DNA of 64,000 nt, taken from contig CP107217.1 in the NCBI GenBank assembly GCA_025757745.1, positions 1,302,001 to 1,366,000 of the forward strand, read 5' to 3'. Position numbers and translations under genes: made by a program. The DNA is from Coriobacteriaceae bacterium (lineage in GTDB: Bacteria > Actinomycetota > Coriobacteriia > Coriobacteriales > Coriobacteriaceae). Shown piece by piece: positions 24,839 through 34,087 of the stretch (the first letter of the stretch is position 1; each line of letters begins with the position of its first letter). The notes below the pieces were generated by a model. That model saw nothing but the letters and a program-made list of their open reading frames with translations, did no database searches and was not told the DNA's origin.

Positions 24839-25821
24839 CGGGACTCCTTTCGGTCGTGCACGCGCTTATCGCGTACATCATCATAAGCATCGTATGCCTC
24901 GACGATACGCCCCACCAAGGCATGGCGCACCACGTCGGCACGCTCGAGGTGAGAAAATGCGACATCGTCGACACGGCCTAAAATCCGCTCAACGTCGGCA
25001 AGACCGCCGCGACGACCCACCAGGTCGCGCTGACTCAGGTCGCCGGTAATCACAAACTTGGAGTTAAAACCCAGGCGCGTCAGGAACATCTTCATCTGCT
25101 CGGGCGTGGTATTTTGCGCCTCGTCGAGCACCACGAAGGCATCGCTCAGCGTGCGGCCGCGCATGTAGGCAAGCGGGGCGATCTCGATCATGCCGCGCTC
25201 CATGAGCTCATCGGTGCGCTCGCGATCCATCATGTCAAAAAGGGCGTCGTAGAGCGGACGCATATAGGGGTCGATCTTTTCCTCGAGGGTACCGGGCAAA
25301 AAGCCCAGATTCTCCCCCGCCTCGACAACCGGACGCGTCAAGATCAGACGGCCCACCTCGTGACGCTTGAGCGCGGCAACGGCGAGCGCCATGGCCAGAT
25401 AGGTCTTACCGGTACCGGCGGGACCAAGGCCAAACGTGATGGTATGCGAGCGGATGGCATCCACGTAGCGCTTTTGGCCGAGCGTCTTGGGGCGAATGGC
25501 ACGACCGCGATACGAAAGCAGCACATCATCGCGAAGCGACGTAGCCTCGTGCTCACCGTCGCGCAATACGGCCAGGCAGCGAGAGACATCGTCGGCAGAC
25601 AGTGTGCGTCCGGCGGCCGCTTCGCGAAAAGCATGCTCGAAAAAACGCGCCACGAGCTCGACCTCGTCCGGGTCACCGCTCACGGCGATACTGTCGCCAC
25701 GGGCGACCACATGGGCGCGAACCAAGCTCTCGAGCGCACGAAGGACGCCGTCACCGGCACCCAAAACGCGCGAAGGGTCAATACCCTCGGGAACGGTAAG
25801 TCTAATCTTCGAGGCTTCCAT
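24835..25821 (-). CDS. PhoH-like ATPase (PhoH/YbeZ)
   Basis: P-loop ATPase of the PhoH family, nearly always next to ybeY and thought to assist it in RNA metabolism. About 328 residues. Walker A GPAGTGKTYLAMA near residue 127, RLILTRPVVEAGE, then LDEAQNTTPEQMKMFLTRLG (Walker B) and ITGDLSQ. The ATG at 25821 (MEASKIRL) lies inside the mtaB end (20-bp overlap); the longer frame from 25926 has no homology. PhoH lacks proven phosphate regulation here and no Pho box is visible. Confidence 0.92.
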   Translation of the reverse strand: MEASKIRLTVPEGIDPSRVLGAGDGVLRALESLVRAHVVARGDSIAVSGDPDEVELVARFFEHAFREAAAGRTLSADDVSRCLAVLRDGEHEATSLRDDVLLSYRGRAIRPKTLGQKRYVDAIRSHTITFGLGPAGTGKTYLAMALAVAALKRHEVGRLILTRPVVEAGENLGFLPGTLEEKIDPYMRPLYDALFDMMDRERTDELMERGMIEIAPLAYMRGRTLSDAFVVLDEAQNTTPEQMKMFLTRLGFNSKFVITGDLSQRDLVGRRGGLADVERILGRVDDVAFSHLERADVVRHALVGRIVEAYDAYDDVRDKRVHDRKESR

Positions 25822-27094
25822 GAACCTCCCTGCGTGCATGGACCAAGCCGGAATCATCGACTCCGATGATAGCAACATCGAGCAGGCACGGGGCTGTGAG
25901 TCCACGGGTATCGTCAAGACGGGCATGATGGAACGAACCGAGCGTCAGGTTGTCGCCATATTCGAGCACGGCACGCTCGACGGTTCCCACGCGACGGCGA
26001 GCGTCGGCAATAGCGAGCTCCTGCGCCGCGGCTCGCATGCGGCGGCTGCGCTCGGCCATAACCTCGGGCGGCACCTGGTCGGGCATGTCGGCAGCAAGGG
26101 TACCGGGACGCTTGCTGTAGCGGAACACGTGCATACGCGAGAATCCCACACGGCGGCACAGCGCCAGCGACTCCTCAAACTCCTCGTCCGTCTCGCCGGG
26201 AAAACCGACGATGACATCACACGAAAGAGACGCCTGGGGCAAGTTGGTGCGAATCATGTGCACCGTCTCCTCGAAGGCCTCGGCGCTGTAGGGACGGCCC
26301 ATGCGACGCAGTGTCCTGGTGCAGCCAGACTGCACGGGCAGGTGCAAAAACGGGGCGATGCGCTTCGGATAGCGCGCCATGACCTTAAGCAGGGACTCGG
26401 AGATATCCATGGGCTCGACCGAGGAAATGCGCACATGCGGAATGGACGTGCGCTCCATGATCGCCTCGAGCAGCTCATCGATCTCGACGTGTTCATCAGT
26501 CGCGCTCTTGCCATCGTAGGCACCCAGGTTCACACCGGTCAGCACCACCTCGGGCACACCGGCCTCCTGGGCCTCGCGAACTTGCTCGAGCACGGACTCG
26601 ACGGGCACGGAGCGCTCGGGACCGCGTGCCTTCCACACGATGCAATAGGTGCAGCGATGGTTGCAGCCGTCCTGAATCTTCACGCCCAGACGCGAGCGAC
26701 CGAGTGCGTCGACAACCTCGCCGTCGCTGCAGGCGGGAACGTCATCTGACTCAACGCCCAGCACCTCACAGACGCGTTCGGCGACATCGATCTTGGACGG
26801 CTCGGCGATCACGCGGTCCGAAAGCTCCAGCAGCTCCTCGGGATGCAGATTGACCACACATCCGGTCACGACCACATAGGGCTCGTTTGGATAGGCCAGC
26901 GCATGGCGAACGGCCTTACGGGTCTTGGCCTCGGCCTCGCCCGTAACGGCACAGGTGTTAATGACGATCAGCTCAGCATCCTGAGGCTCCACCATCGCAA
27001 AGCCCAGGCGCATTAAATCGGCAGTGATACGGTCGGACTCAACCCGGTTGACACGGCAGCCGAGGTTGACGACAGAGATATGAGGTGCGAGCAC
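25802..27094 (-). CDS. mtaB: tRNA t6A37 methylthiotransferase MtaB
   Basis: Radical-SAM methylthiotransferase that turns t6A37 into ms2t6A37 in ANN-reading tRNAs. 430 residues. N-terminal VNLGCRVNRVESD (the GCRVN form is characteristic of MtaB), radical-SAM cysteines in IQDGCNHRCTYCIVWKARGPERS near residue 145, and a C-terminal TRAM region. GTG start at 27094, 9 bp after dnaJ stop. The dnaJ-(rsmE)-mtaB neighbourhood is common in gram-positive genomes; rsmE is missing here. Confidence 0.93.
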   Translation of the reverse strand: MLAPHISVVNLGCRVNRVESDRITADLMRLGFAMVEPQDAELIVINTCAVTGEAEAKTRKAVRHALAYPNEPYVVVTGCVVNLHPEELLELSDRVIAEPSKIDVAERVCEVLGVESDDVPACSDGEVVDALGRSRLGVKIQDGCNHRCTYCIVWKARGPERSVPVESVLEQVREAQEAGVPEVVLTGVNLGAYDGKSATDEHVEIDELLEAIMERTSIPHVRISSVEPMDISESLLKVMARYPKRIAPFLHLPVQSGCTRTLRRMGRPYSAEAFEETVHMIRTNLPQASLSCDVIVGFPGETDEEFEESLALCRRVGFSRMHVFRYSKRPGTLAADMPDQVPPEVMAERSRRMRAAAQELAIADARRRVGTVERAVLEYGDNLTLGSFHHARLDDTRGLTAPCLLDVAIIGVDDSGLVHARREVHGSLED

Positions 27095-27103
27095 GCGGGC
27101 TCC

Positions 27104-28252
27104 TTAATCGAGGATATCGTCGAGGGCGCTCTTGATACGATCGGTCACGGATTTCTTACCGGATGCGACGTCATCGCCCATCTCGTCGGCAAAGGCGCGA
27201 AGCAGCTCGCGCTGCTTGTTGGAGAGATTGGTGGGGACGACCACGCGCATCTGCACGATCAGACGACCGCGCGAACCGCCACCGCCGATACGGGGCATGC
27301 CGTAGTTGCCAACGCTCACGGTGTCACCGTACTGTGTGCCGGCGGGAACCGTCACCTTGACGACCTCGTCAGGCATAATACCCTCGACCTCGATCTCGCA
27401 TCCGAGCGCAGCCTGCGCAATCGAGATATCGCTCACGAGGTACAGGTCGTCGCCGTTGCGCTTAAAACGCTCGTGGTCGGCGACGCGCACGTTGACGATC
27501 AGGTCGCCCGAGGGCTCGCCACGAAGACCGGCCTCGCCAAAGCCGCTCACGCGCAGCTGGCAACCGGTCGAAACGCCGGCGGGAATATCGATGTCGATCT
27601 TTTCGTGCGAAGGCGTGCGGCCCTGACCGTCGCAGGTCTCGCAGGGATGGTCGATAACCGTGCCCTCGCCATGGCAGTCGGGACAGGGCGAAGAAGACTG
27701 AACCTGGCCCAGGAACGAACGCTGGACCGTCGTGACATAGCCCGTGCCGTGGCAGCGGCTGCACTGCTTTTCCCGTGCACCCTCGGCCCTGCCGGTGCCG
27801 TTGCAATCCTCGCAGGGGGCAAGGCGGTCATAGCTGATCGTCTTTTTGCAACCGAGCGCCGCCTCCTCAAGGGTCACCGAAAGGGAGATGGCCATATCGC
27901 GGCCGCGACGACGCTCACGGCGATTTCGGGCGCCACCGCCGGCACCGCCGCCAAAGAACGACGAGAACAGGTCGTCCATGCCCATGCCACCAAAGATATC
28001 GTTGATATCGACGTACCCCGAACCACCAGGGCCGTCCGCGGTGCCGTAACGGTCGTAGTTAGCACGCTTCTGCTCGTCGGAAAGAACGGAATACGCCTCG
28101 TTAAGCTCTTTGAACTTGGCCTCGGCCTCGGGGTCGTCCGAAACGTCCGGGTGTACGGTACGGGCCTTCTTTAGAAACGCGCGCTTAATCGTCCGCGCGT
28201 CGGCATCCTTGTCGACGCCAAGTACCTCGTAGTAATCCCTATTTTCCGACAC
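27104..28252 (-). CDS. dnaJ: Chaperone protein DnaJ
   Basis: Hsp40 co-chaperone that stimulates DnaK ATPase. About 382 residues, the complete type I architecture: J domain with the HPD motif (ARTVHPDVSD near residue 35), a Gly-rich region including FGGMGMDDLFSSFFGGG, a zinc domain with four CxxCxGxG repeats (CEDCNGTG, CSRCHGTG, CPDCHGEG, CETCDGQG), and a substrate-binding C-terminal region. The GTG at 28252 has AAGGA seven bases upstream. No dnaK, grpE or hrcA is in the window, so it is not in the usual chaperone operon. A second DnaJ gene lies immediately upstream. Confidence 0.94.
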   Translation of the reverse strand: MSENRDYYEVLGVDKDADARTIKRAFLKKARTVHPDVSDDPEAEAKFKELNEAYSVLSDEQKRANYDRYGTADGPGGSGYVDINDIFGGMGMDDLFSSFFGGGAGGGARNRRERRRGRDMAISLSVTLEEAALGCKKTISYDRLAPCEDCNGTGRAEGAREKQCSRCHGTGYVTTVQRSFLGQVQSSSPCPDCHGEGTVIDHPCETCDGQGRTPSHEKIDIDIPAGVSTGCQLRVSGFGEAGLRGEPSGDLIVNVRVADHERFKRNGDDLYLVSDISIAQAALGCEIEVEGIMPDEVVKVTVPAGTQYGDTVSVGNYGMPRIGGGGSRGRLIVQMRVVVPTNLSNKQRELLRAFADEMGDDVASGKKSVTDRIKSALDDILD

Positions 28253-28333
28253 GACCGAATCCTTCCGACTTTCATTTTTGTCACAGTGCGTCCTATACCC
28301 AAGCTGGGCCGGCCGCAAACAGAGGGCTAGATG

Positions 28334-29437
28334 TTATTGCATTGCGTAGGGCGAAAGCATGGCACGTTGCGAGCAACTCGCAAACCAAACCGACACGAGC
28401 GCAAACATAAATCCGTTGGCAAAACCGTTGGCAAACTGCATCGCGCCGCGCTTCCACCACAGCAGGCTGCGGTGCAGCACGCCGTCCGAGACCACCATAA
28501 ACAGGCCCATGGCAAACGGAATAAAGCACATTATGGCAAAGGCCGAGAACACGCCCGAGATGGCCGACAGCACCAAAAACGGCGCCACGATGCCCATCAG
28601 GTAAAAACCTGTACGGGCCTTGCCTTCCAGGCGCTCGGCCTCGACATGGGCGCGGCCGACCAGATCGCCACCCGAGGCACCGTTGGTGCCGGCGTGACCC
28701 ATGCCACTAATGCGAACCTCGTCACCATCGTGCGTGCCGGCGGGAAACTCAATCGTCTGCTCGGAGGTCACACGGACACGGCCGCTGCCGCCGCAATCGG
28801 GGCAGGGGTCGGCGACGACCTTACCGGAACCGCCGCACTCGGGGCAGACAGACTGAAACGTGCCGGCACCGAACAGGAAGGACAGGTCGACGTCGATGTG
28901 GCCGCGACCGCCGCAGCTCGGACAGGTATGTGCATGCTCGGACGAAACAGATCCCGAGCCTCCGCAGTGACCACAGGTATCGAAGCGCGTATAGCGGACG
29001 GTCTTGCGGGCACCGCCCTTGGCCTCCTTGGCGTCGAGCTTGATATCGACGACCACGTTGGCGCCACTCTCGGGGTTGTAGGCCGCCTGGCCGCGACGGG
29101 GCTGGCCCCAGGCGCCACCAAAGGGAAAGCCGCCCTCAAAGGGATTACCATAGCCTGCGCTGCCGGCGTAGCCGCCGCCATAGGGCGAAGCCGTGGGAGC
29201 GCCGGCGAAGGGATTACCCGAACGCATGGCGTCATAGCGCGCACGCTTCTGCTCATCCGAAAGCACAGCGTAGGCCTCGGAAACCTCTTTGAACTTTTCC
29301 TCGGCATCCGGCTCTTTGTTGACGTCAGGATGGAGCTTACGTGCCTTTTGCTGGAAGGCCTTCTGTATATCACGCGAGGTGGCGTCCTTGGAGACACCCA
29401 AAATCTCGTAGTAATCTTTTTCGTTCATCGTCGCCAT
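28334..29437 (-). CDS. DnaJ-like protein with C-terminal membrane domain
   Basis: About 367 residues. The first two thirds are DnaJ: J domain with RKLHPDVNKE (HPD near residue 32), Gly-rich linker (about 70-125) and a full zinc domain with four repeats (CGHCGGSG, CPSCGGRG, CPECGGSG, CPDCGGSG). The substrate-binding region is cut short after GTHDGDEVRISGMGHAG, and instead of C-terminal domain II and the dimerisation helix there are two or three hydrophobic segments (FYLMGIVAPFLVLSAISGVF, AIMCFIPFAMGLFMVV, FANGFMFALVSVWFA, about 280-360). This suggests a membrane-tethered Hsp40 recruiting DnaK to the bilayer. ATG at 29437 with AGGAGG nine bases upstream; dnaJ follows. Confidence 0.85.
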   Translation of the reverse strand: MATMNEKDYYEILGVSKDATSRDIQKAFQQKARKLHPDVNKEPDAEEKFKEVSEAYAVLSDEQKRARYDAMRSGNPFAGAPTASPYGGGYAGSAGYGNPFEGGFPFGGAWGQPRRGQAAYNPESGANVVVDIKLDAKEAKGGARKTVRYTRFDTCGHCGGSGSVSSEHAHTCPSCGGRGHIDVDLSFLFGAGTFQSVCPECGGSGKVVADPCPDCGGSGRVRVTSEQTIEFPAGTHDGDEVRISGMGHAGTNGASGGDLVGRAHVEAERLEGKARTGFYLMGIVAPFLVLSAISGVFSAFAIMCFIPFAMGLFMVVSDGVLHRSLLWWKRGAMQFANGFANGFMFALVSVWFASCSQRAMLSPYAMQ

Positions 29438-29495
29438 GCGCGGCAACCTCCTGCTCACAGCAGCGTATATATTGCGGTAATTCTACCCGAGCGGC

Positions 29496-30728
29496 CTAAG
29501 CTAGACCCCAAAACAGCTCGAACAGCACATTTCCATCGAGCCAGCCCAAGTGGGTGGGCGCTAAGCGGGCACGGACGCGACCTGCGATAACGTCTTTTAA
29601 GGTGACGCTCCCAGCATGTCCTTCAACATGATCGGGCACCCAGGTGGCAAGGCCCAACTCGAGAGCACGGTCACAGGCCGCCGCCAACTCATCTGCAGCG
29701 ATCACGCTTGCCGAGCGAACCAACAGGTCGGGCCCAATGCCACGCGTCATGCGGCAGGCGAGCATCAGATCCTCGGCCGCAGCCTCGCGCTGCGACAGAT
29801 ACTCGGCATCAAACGCCGTCGCATCATCGTCACGTTGCACCAAGCGCACGCGATACGCATCGCCGCGAGCAGGCACGTCGGGAAACAGCCCGGCCAAGCG
29901 ATCGAAATCCTCGGCATCGAGCATACCGGCGGCAGAGCGGCCCAAGCCCAGATAGCCCTGTCCGGTCCAATAGGCAATGTTGTGGGCGCACTCATGGCCG
30001 TCGAGCGCGTAGCTTGCCACCTCATACGGGTGATAGCCGGCCGCACCCAGGCACTCACGCGCCGCATCCATGCACGCAGCCTGAAAATCCTCGTCGGGCT
30101 CAAGCGACTCGTCGTGACACGCCATGCGGTAAAGCGGCGTGCCCTCCTCGAGCGTGAGCGGGTAAACCGACACGTGATGCGGCGCCGCCGCCAACACGCC
30201 ATCGAGCGTGCGCTGCCAGCTTACGGCGGTCTGCCCGGGAAGTCCGCACATCAGGTCGCAGGACACATCGAGCCCAGCGTCCCTCACCGCGGCGATGGCT
30301 GCAAGGGCGCGGTGCGAATCGTGGATGCGACCAATCGCGGCAAGCTCGGCGTTGTCGAGGGTCTGAACTCCCAGAGAAATGCGCGTGACGCCCACCCCGG
30401 CAAGCGCCGCAGCAAGCTGCGAAGTCAACGACTCAGGATTGGCTTCGCAGGTAAACTCAACTGGCTTGCAGCACGCAGAGATACGCCGGGCGAGTTCTAC
30501 CAGGCGCTCCCCCGCCAGCGACGGCGTGCCGCCGCCAACATAGACGGTACGGATCTGCGCAAGCGCCCCGACGTCTCCAAAGGCATCAAGGCGCGCATAC
30601 AACTGCTCAAAATAGGCATCGAGCGCAGCGCTCAGGTCGCACGGAGCAAAACTGCGCGAGTCAAAGTCGCAGTACCGGCACTTTTGGGCGCAAAACGGAA
30701 CATGCACGTACAGCGCGGTAACGGCCAC
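29496..30728 (-). CDS. hemW: HemW-like radical SAM protein (coproporphyrinogen III oxidase homologue)
   Basis: Radical-SAM protein; HemW members bind haem and are thought to insert it into respiratory enzymes, rather than act as true HemN oxidases. 410 residues. Cluster motif CAQKCRYCDFDS (CxxxCxxC) at residues 13-24, VGGGTPSLAG near 65, LGVQTLDNAELAAIGR, and DLMCGLPGQT. The extra N-terminal motif of HemN is absent, supporting HemW. GTG start at 30728, right after the dusB stop. Misannotation of HemW as HemN is common in databases. Confidence 0.88.
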   Translation of the reverse strand: MAVTALYVHVPFCAQKCRYCDFDSRSFAPCDLSAALDAYFEQLYARLDAFGDVGALAQIRTVYVGGGTPSLAGERLVELARRISACCKPVEFTCEANPESLTSQLAAALAGVGVTRISLGVQTLDNAELAAIGRIHDSHRALAAIAAVRDAGLDVSCDLMCGLPGQTAVSWQRTLDGVLAAAPHHVSVYPLTLEEGTPLYRMACHDESLEPDEDFQAACMDAARECLGAAGYHPYEVASYALDGHECAHNIAYWTGQGYLGLGRSAAGMLDAEDFDRLAGLFPDVPARGDAYRVRLVQRDDDATAFDAEYLSQREAAAEDLMLACRMTRGIGPDLLVRSASVIAADELAAACDRALELGLATWVPDHVEGHAGSVTLKDVIAGRVRARLAPTHLGWLDGNVLFELFWGLA

Positions 30729-30730
30729 CG

Positions 30731-31774
30731 TTAGGCCTCCAGCGGATGAGCGGGCACCGACTCGCCGGCGGCAAGTGCGGCCTCGCAGGCCACCACATCG
30801 CGCTCGATATCATCGACCAATGCCATGAACTCCTCGTATGTGGAGCAACGCACCACTTGGGCGCGCCAGGCCGCAGCATGAGGCATCCCCTTTAGATACC
30901 AGCTTGCGTACGTACGGGCACGCGACATGAGCGGCAACAGCTCGTGCGTGAGCGTCAGGTGCTCGCGCAGGGCATCCAGGCGCTCGACCGAGCTACGTAC
31001 CGGTACCGGCGTGCCATCGAGCGCAAGGGCGCGGGCATCGCCGAACACCCAGGGATTGCCATAGATACCGCGCGCGATGAACACGGCGCTGGCGCCGGAG
31101 TTGCGCAGATGCTCCGCGGCATCCTCGGCGCAGAACACGTCGCCCGAACCGATAACGGGAATCTCGACGGCGTCGGCCACCTCATCGACGACCGACCAAT
31201 CGGCCTGGCCCGTATAGAGCTGCGTGGCACAGCGACCATGTACCGCCACCGCAGCGGCCCCTGCCCCCTCGAGCATCTGGGCAAACGTCGCGGCATTGCG
31301 GTCTTCGGCGTAAAAGCCCTTGCGGATTTTTACGGTCACGGGCACGTGCGCCGCGCCCACCGCTGCCTCAACGATCTTCTCTGCCAGATCGGGCGTGCGC
31401 ATAAGCGCCGAGCCCTCGCCCTTGGTGACGACCTTGCGAGCCGGGCAGGCCATGTTGATATCAATGAGCGACAGGCGATCGCCCACACGCTCCTCGACGG
31501 CAGCGACAGCACCCGCAAACTGATCGGGCTTGGAACCAAAGAGCTGCACGCAGATCTGCTGCTCCTCGTCGGCCGGCAACACCAGGCGCCACGTCTTGTT
31601 GCTGGCATAGGCAAGGCCCGCAACGCTCACCATCTCGCTGTAGGCAAGGTTGGCACCGCGGCGGCGACACATGATGCGATAGGCGGGGTCGGTTACGCCC
31701 GCCATGGGAGCCATAAGGAACGGCTGCTCGGCATAGGCGCCCAGCAGCCGCTTGCTGTATTCAGAAAGCGCCAT
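30731..31774 (-). CDS. dusB: tRNA-dihydrouridine synthase (DusB-like)
   Basis: FMN-dependent reductase that makes dihydrouridine in tRNA. 347 residues with the TIM-barrel Dus signature: FLMAPMAGVTDPAYRIMCRRRGA near the N terminus, INMACPARKVVTKGEGSALMR (catalytic Cys region) near 105, VKIRKGFY, VHGRCATQLYTGQADW, and IPVIGSGDVF. It lies between lepA and hemW on the same strand with short gaps (5 and 2 bp). Subfamily assignment to DusB is from overall similarity to gram-positive members. Confidence 0.9.
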   Translation of the reverse strand: MALSEYSKRLLGAYAEQPFLMAPMAGVTDPAYRIMCRRRGANLAYSEMVSVAGLAYASNKTWRLVLPADEEQQICVQLFGSKPDQFAGAVAAVEERVGDRLSLIDINMACPARKVVTKGEGSALMRTPDLAEKIVEAAVGAAHVPVTVKIRKGFYAEDRNAATFAQMLEGAGAAAVAVHGRCATQLYTGQADWSVVDEVADAVEIPVIGSGDVFCAEDAAEHLRNSGASAVFIARGIYGNPWVFGDARALALDGTPVPVRSSVERLDALREHLTLTHELLPLMSRARTYASWYLKGMPHAAAWRAQVVRCSTYEEFMALVDDIERDVVACEAALAAGESVPAHPLEA

Positions 31775-31779
31775 GGGAC

Positions 31780-33591
31780 CTACTCGTCCACCTTGAGGAT
31801 CGCCATAAAGGCCTCCTGCGGGACCTCGACCGAACCGATGGCCTTCATGCGCTTCTTACCCTCTTTCTGCTTCTCGAGCAGCTTGCGCTTACGCGAGATA
31901 TCGCCGCCGTAGCACTTGGCAAGCACGTCCTTGCGGCGTGCCTTAACGGTGGAGCGGGCGATGATCTTGTTGCCGATAGCGCCCTGGATGGGCACCTCGA
32001 ACAGCTGGCGTGGAATGATTTCCTTGAGTTTGTCGCACAGCCCGCGGGCCAGGCCATAGGCCTTGTCCTTGTGCACGATAAACGAAAGCGCGTCCACCTC
32101 ATCGCCCGAAAGCAGGATATCGAGCTTGACGAGCTCGGAGGGACGATACTCGTTGAACTCATAGTCGAGCGAGGCATAGCCCTTGGTGCGACTCTTGAGC
32201 TGGTCAAAGAAGTCCAGGATGAGCTCGGCGAGTGGCATGTCAAAGCGCATCTCGACCGATTTGCTCGTGAGATGGATCATGTCGGTCGTAATGCCGCGGT
32301 GCTCGATAGCGAGCTGCATGACGGCACCCGTATACTCGGGCGGGCAGATAATCTTGGCCTTGAGGTAAGGCTCCTCGATGCGCTCGATGCGCGTAGCCTC
32401 GGGCAGATCCTGCGGGCTGCGAACATCAATCATCTCGCCGTCAGTCTTGTAGACGTGATAATCCACCGAAGGGCTCGTGGCAATCAGGTCCAGGTTGAAC
32501 TCGCGCTCCAAGCGCTCCTTGACGACCTCCATATGCAACAGGCCCAAGAAGCCCACGCGGAAGCCAAAGCCGAGCGCCACCGAGGTCTCGGGTTCCCACA
32601 CCAACGACGGGTCGTTGACATGCAGCTTATCGAGAGCGTCACGCAGGTTCTCGTAATCCTTGTTATCGATGGGGAACAGGCCTGTGTAGACCATGGGCTT
32701 GGCCTCGCGATAGCCGGGAAGTGGCTCGGGGCAGGGATTCGACGCCCACGTGAGGGTATCGCCCACGCGTACGGCCTCGGGATCCTTCAGGCCCGTGACC
32801 ACGTAGCCCACCTCGCCGACCGTCAGCGCATCGACCGGGGTCTCGGCGGGACGCTTGACGCCCACGCCATCGACCAAAAAGTCGCCCTTGGCCTGCATCA
32901 TTCGCAGGGTATCGCCCTTCTTGATGGAGCCGTCAAAGACACGGACCGTGGCAACGACGCCGCGGTACTCATCGAAATACGAGTCCAGGATGAGCGCCTT
33001 GAGCGGCGCGTTTGCATCGCCCTTGGGCGGTGAGATCAAAAAGACGATGGACTCCAGCAGGTCGTGGATACCCTCGCCAGTTTTGCCCGATACGCATACG
33101 GCATCGTCGGCGGGAATCGCCAGGTCGTCCTCGATCTCGGTCTTGACCTCGTCGGGGTGCGCCGAGGGCAGGTCGATCTTATTGATGGCGGGCACGATAT
33201 CCAGATTGGCGTTCATGGCGAGCGTCGCGTTGGAGACGGTCTGCGCCTCGACGCCCTGCGTGGCGTCGACGACGAGCACCGCGCCCTCACAGGCGGCCAG
33301 CGAACGCGAGACCTCATAGGTAAAGTCCACGTGGCCCGGCGTATCGATCAGGTTGAACTGATACGTCTCACCATCGTCGGCGTCATAGGAAACGCGAACG
33401 GCATTGGACTTGATCGTGATGCCGCGCTCGCGCTCGATATCCATGGTGTCGAGCAGCTGCGACTCCATGTCGCGCTCGTCGACGGTATGGGTGAGCTCGA
33501 GGATGCGGTCACTGATCGTGGACTTGCCATGGTCGATGTGCGCAACGATCGAGAAGTTGCGGATGTGGGAAATGTCAATTGAAGTATTCAT
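31780..33591 (-). CDS. lepA: Elongation factor 4 (LepA)
   Basis: Ribosome-binding translational GTPase with roles in initiation or back-translocation. About 603 residues. G1 AHIDHGKSTISDR near residue 17, RGITIKSNAV, G3 DTPGHVDF, G4 NKIDLP; EF-G-like domains III and V; and the LepA-specific C-terminal domain containing CYGGDISRKRKLLEKQKEGKKRMK near 555. The ATG at 33591 gives the usual N terminus; the nine-codon longer form is unsupported. The lepA-hemW neighbourhood, here with dusB between, is common. Confidence 0.97.
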   Translation of the reverse strand: MNTSIDISHIRNFSIVAHIDHGKSTISDRILELTHTVDERDMESQLLDTMDIERERGITIKSNAVRVSYDADDGETYQFNLIDTPGHVDFTYEVSRSLAACEGAVLVVDATQGVEAQTVSNATLAMNANLDIVPAINKIDLPSAHPDEVKTEIEDDLAIPADDAVCVSGKTGEGIHDLLESIVFLISPPKGDANAPLKALILDSYFDEYRGVVATVRVFDGSIKKGDTLRMMQAKGDFLVDGVGVKRPAETPVDALTVGEVGYVVTGLKDPEAVRVGDTLTWASNPCPEPLPGYREAKPMVYTGLFPIDNKDYENLRDALDKLHVNDPSLVWEPETSVALGFGFRVGFLGLLHMEVVKERLEREFNLDLIATSPSVDYHVYKTDGEMIDVRSPQDLPEATRIERIEEPYLKAKIICPPEYTGAVMQLAIEHRGITTDMIHLTSKSVEMRFDMPLAELILDFFDQLKSRTKGYASLDYEFNEYRPSELVKLDILLSGDEVDALSFIVHKDKAYGLARGLCDKLKEIIPRQLFEVPIQGAIGNKIIARSTVKARRKDVLAKCYGGDISRKRKLLEKQKEGKKRMKAIGSVEVPQEAFMAILKVDE

Positions 33592-33616
33592 GCGGACTAT
33601 CTTACCCGAGCGGTAC

Positions 33617-33655
33617 AAAAAATGGAGCCTGTTCCATAAAACAGGCTCCTTTTAT
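33617..33655 (-). terminator. rpsT terminator
   Basis: GGAGCCTGTT and AACAGGCTCC form a perfect 10-bp stem with a six-base loop; on the minus strand the stem is followed by ATTTTTTG. It lies between rpsT and lepA, and upstream A-rich sequence gives T-rich tails on both strands. Confidence 0.9.
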
Positions 33656-33687
33656 GCGCGTAATCTGTGTGGTGTGAAATTTACAAC

Positions 33688-33954
33688 TTAGGCGTTGATG
33701 CTGTTCACGAGCTTGGCAAGACCGGACTTGCGGTTGGAAGCCTGGTTCTTGTGGATAACATGCTTGGCGGCAGCCATGTCGAGACGCTTGGTAACGGTCT
33801 TGAGGGCAGCCTGGGCCTTCTCGGCGTCGCCCTCGGCGACGGCGGACTGGACGTGCTTGGTCAGCGTCTTGAGCTCGGACTTGACAGCCTTGTTACGCAT
33901 GCGAGCTGCCTCATTGGTGCGGATACGCTTCTTCTGAGACTTGATGTTTGCCAC
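33688..33954 (-). CDS. rpsT: 30S ribosomal protein S20
   Basis: Small-subunit 16S rRNA-binding protein. 88 residues, normal length: ANIKSQKKRIRTNEAARMRN at the start and KHVIHKNQASNRKSGLAKLVN at the end. GTG start at 33954 with AAAGGAA nine bases upstream; the longer open frame upstream does not resemble S20. Expressed as a single cistron with its own terminator, as is typical; holA is upstream on the same strand. Confidence 0.96.
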   Translation of the reverse strand: MANIKSQKKRIRTNEAARMRNKAVKSELKTLTKHVQSAVAEGDAEKAQAALKTVTKRLDMAAAKHVIHKNQASNRKSGLAKLVNSINA

Positions 33955-34087
33955 TTCTGGAGTTCCTTTCGAGTTCCTTGCAAAAAATGTATGACACCTC
34001 TGAGACACGGTGAGGTCATGCAAGCGCCTACTATAGCACGCTCCCCCTCAAAGGGATAGAACGAATTTGTCAAATAGGCAGGTATCA

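Noticed and set aside
29496..30728. Coproporphyrinogen III dehydrogenase HemN
   Set aside because: Lacks the HemN N-terminal signature and no other haem synthesis gene is nearby; HemW is the better call.
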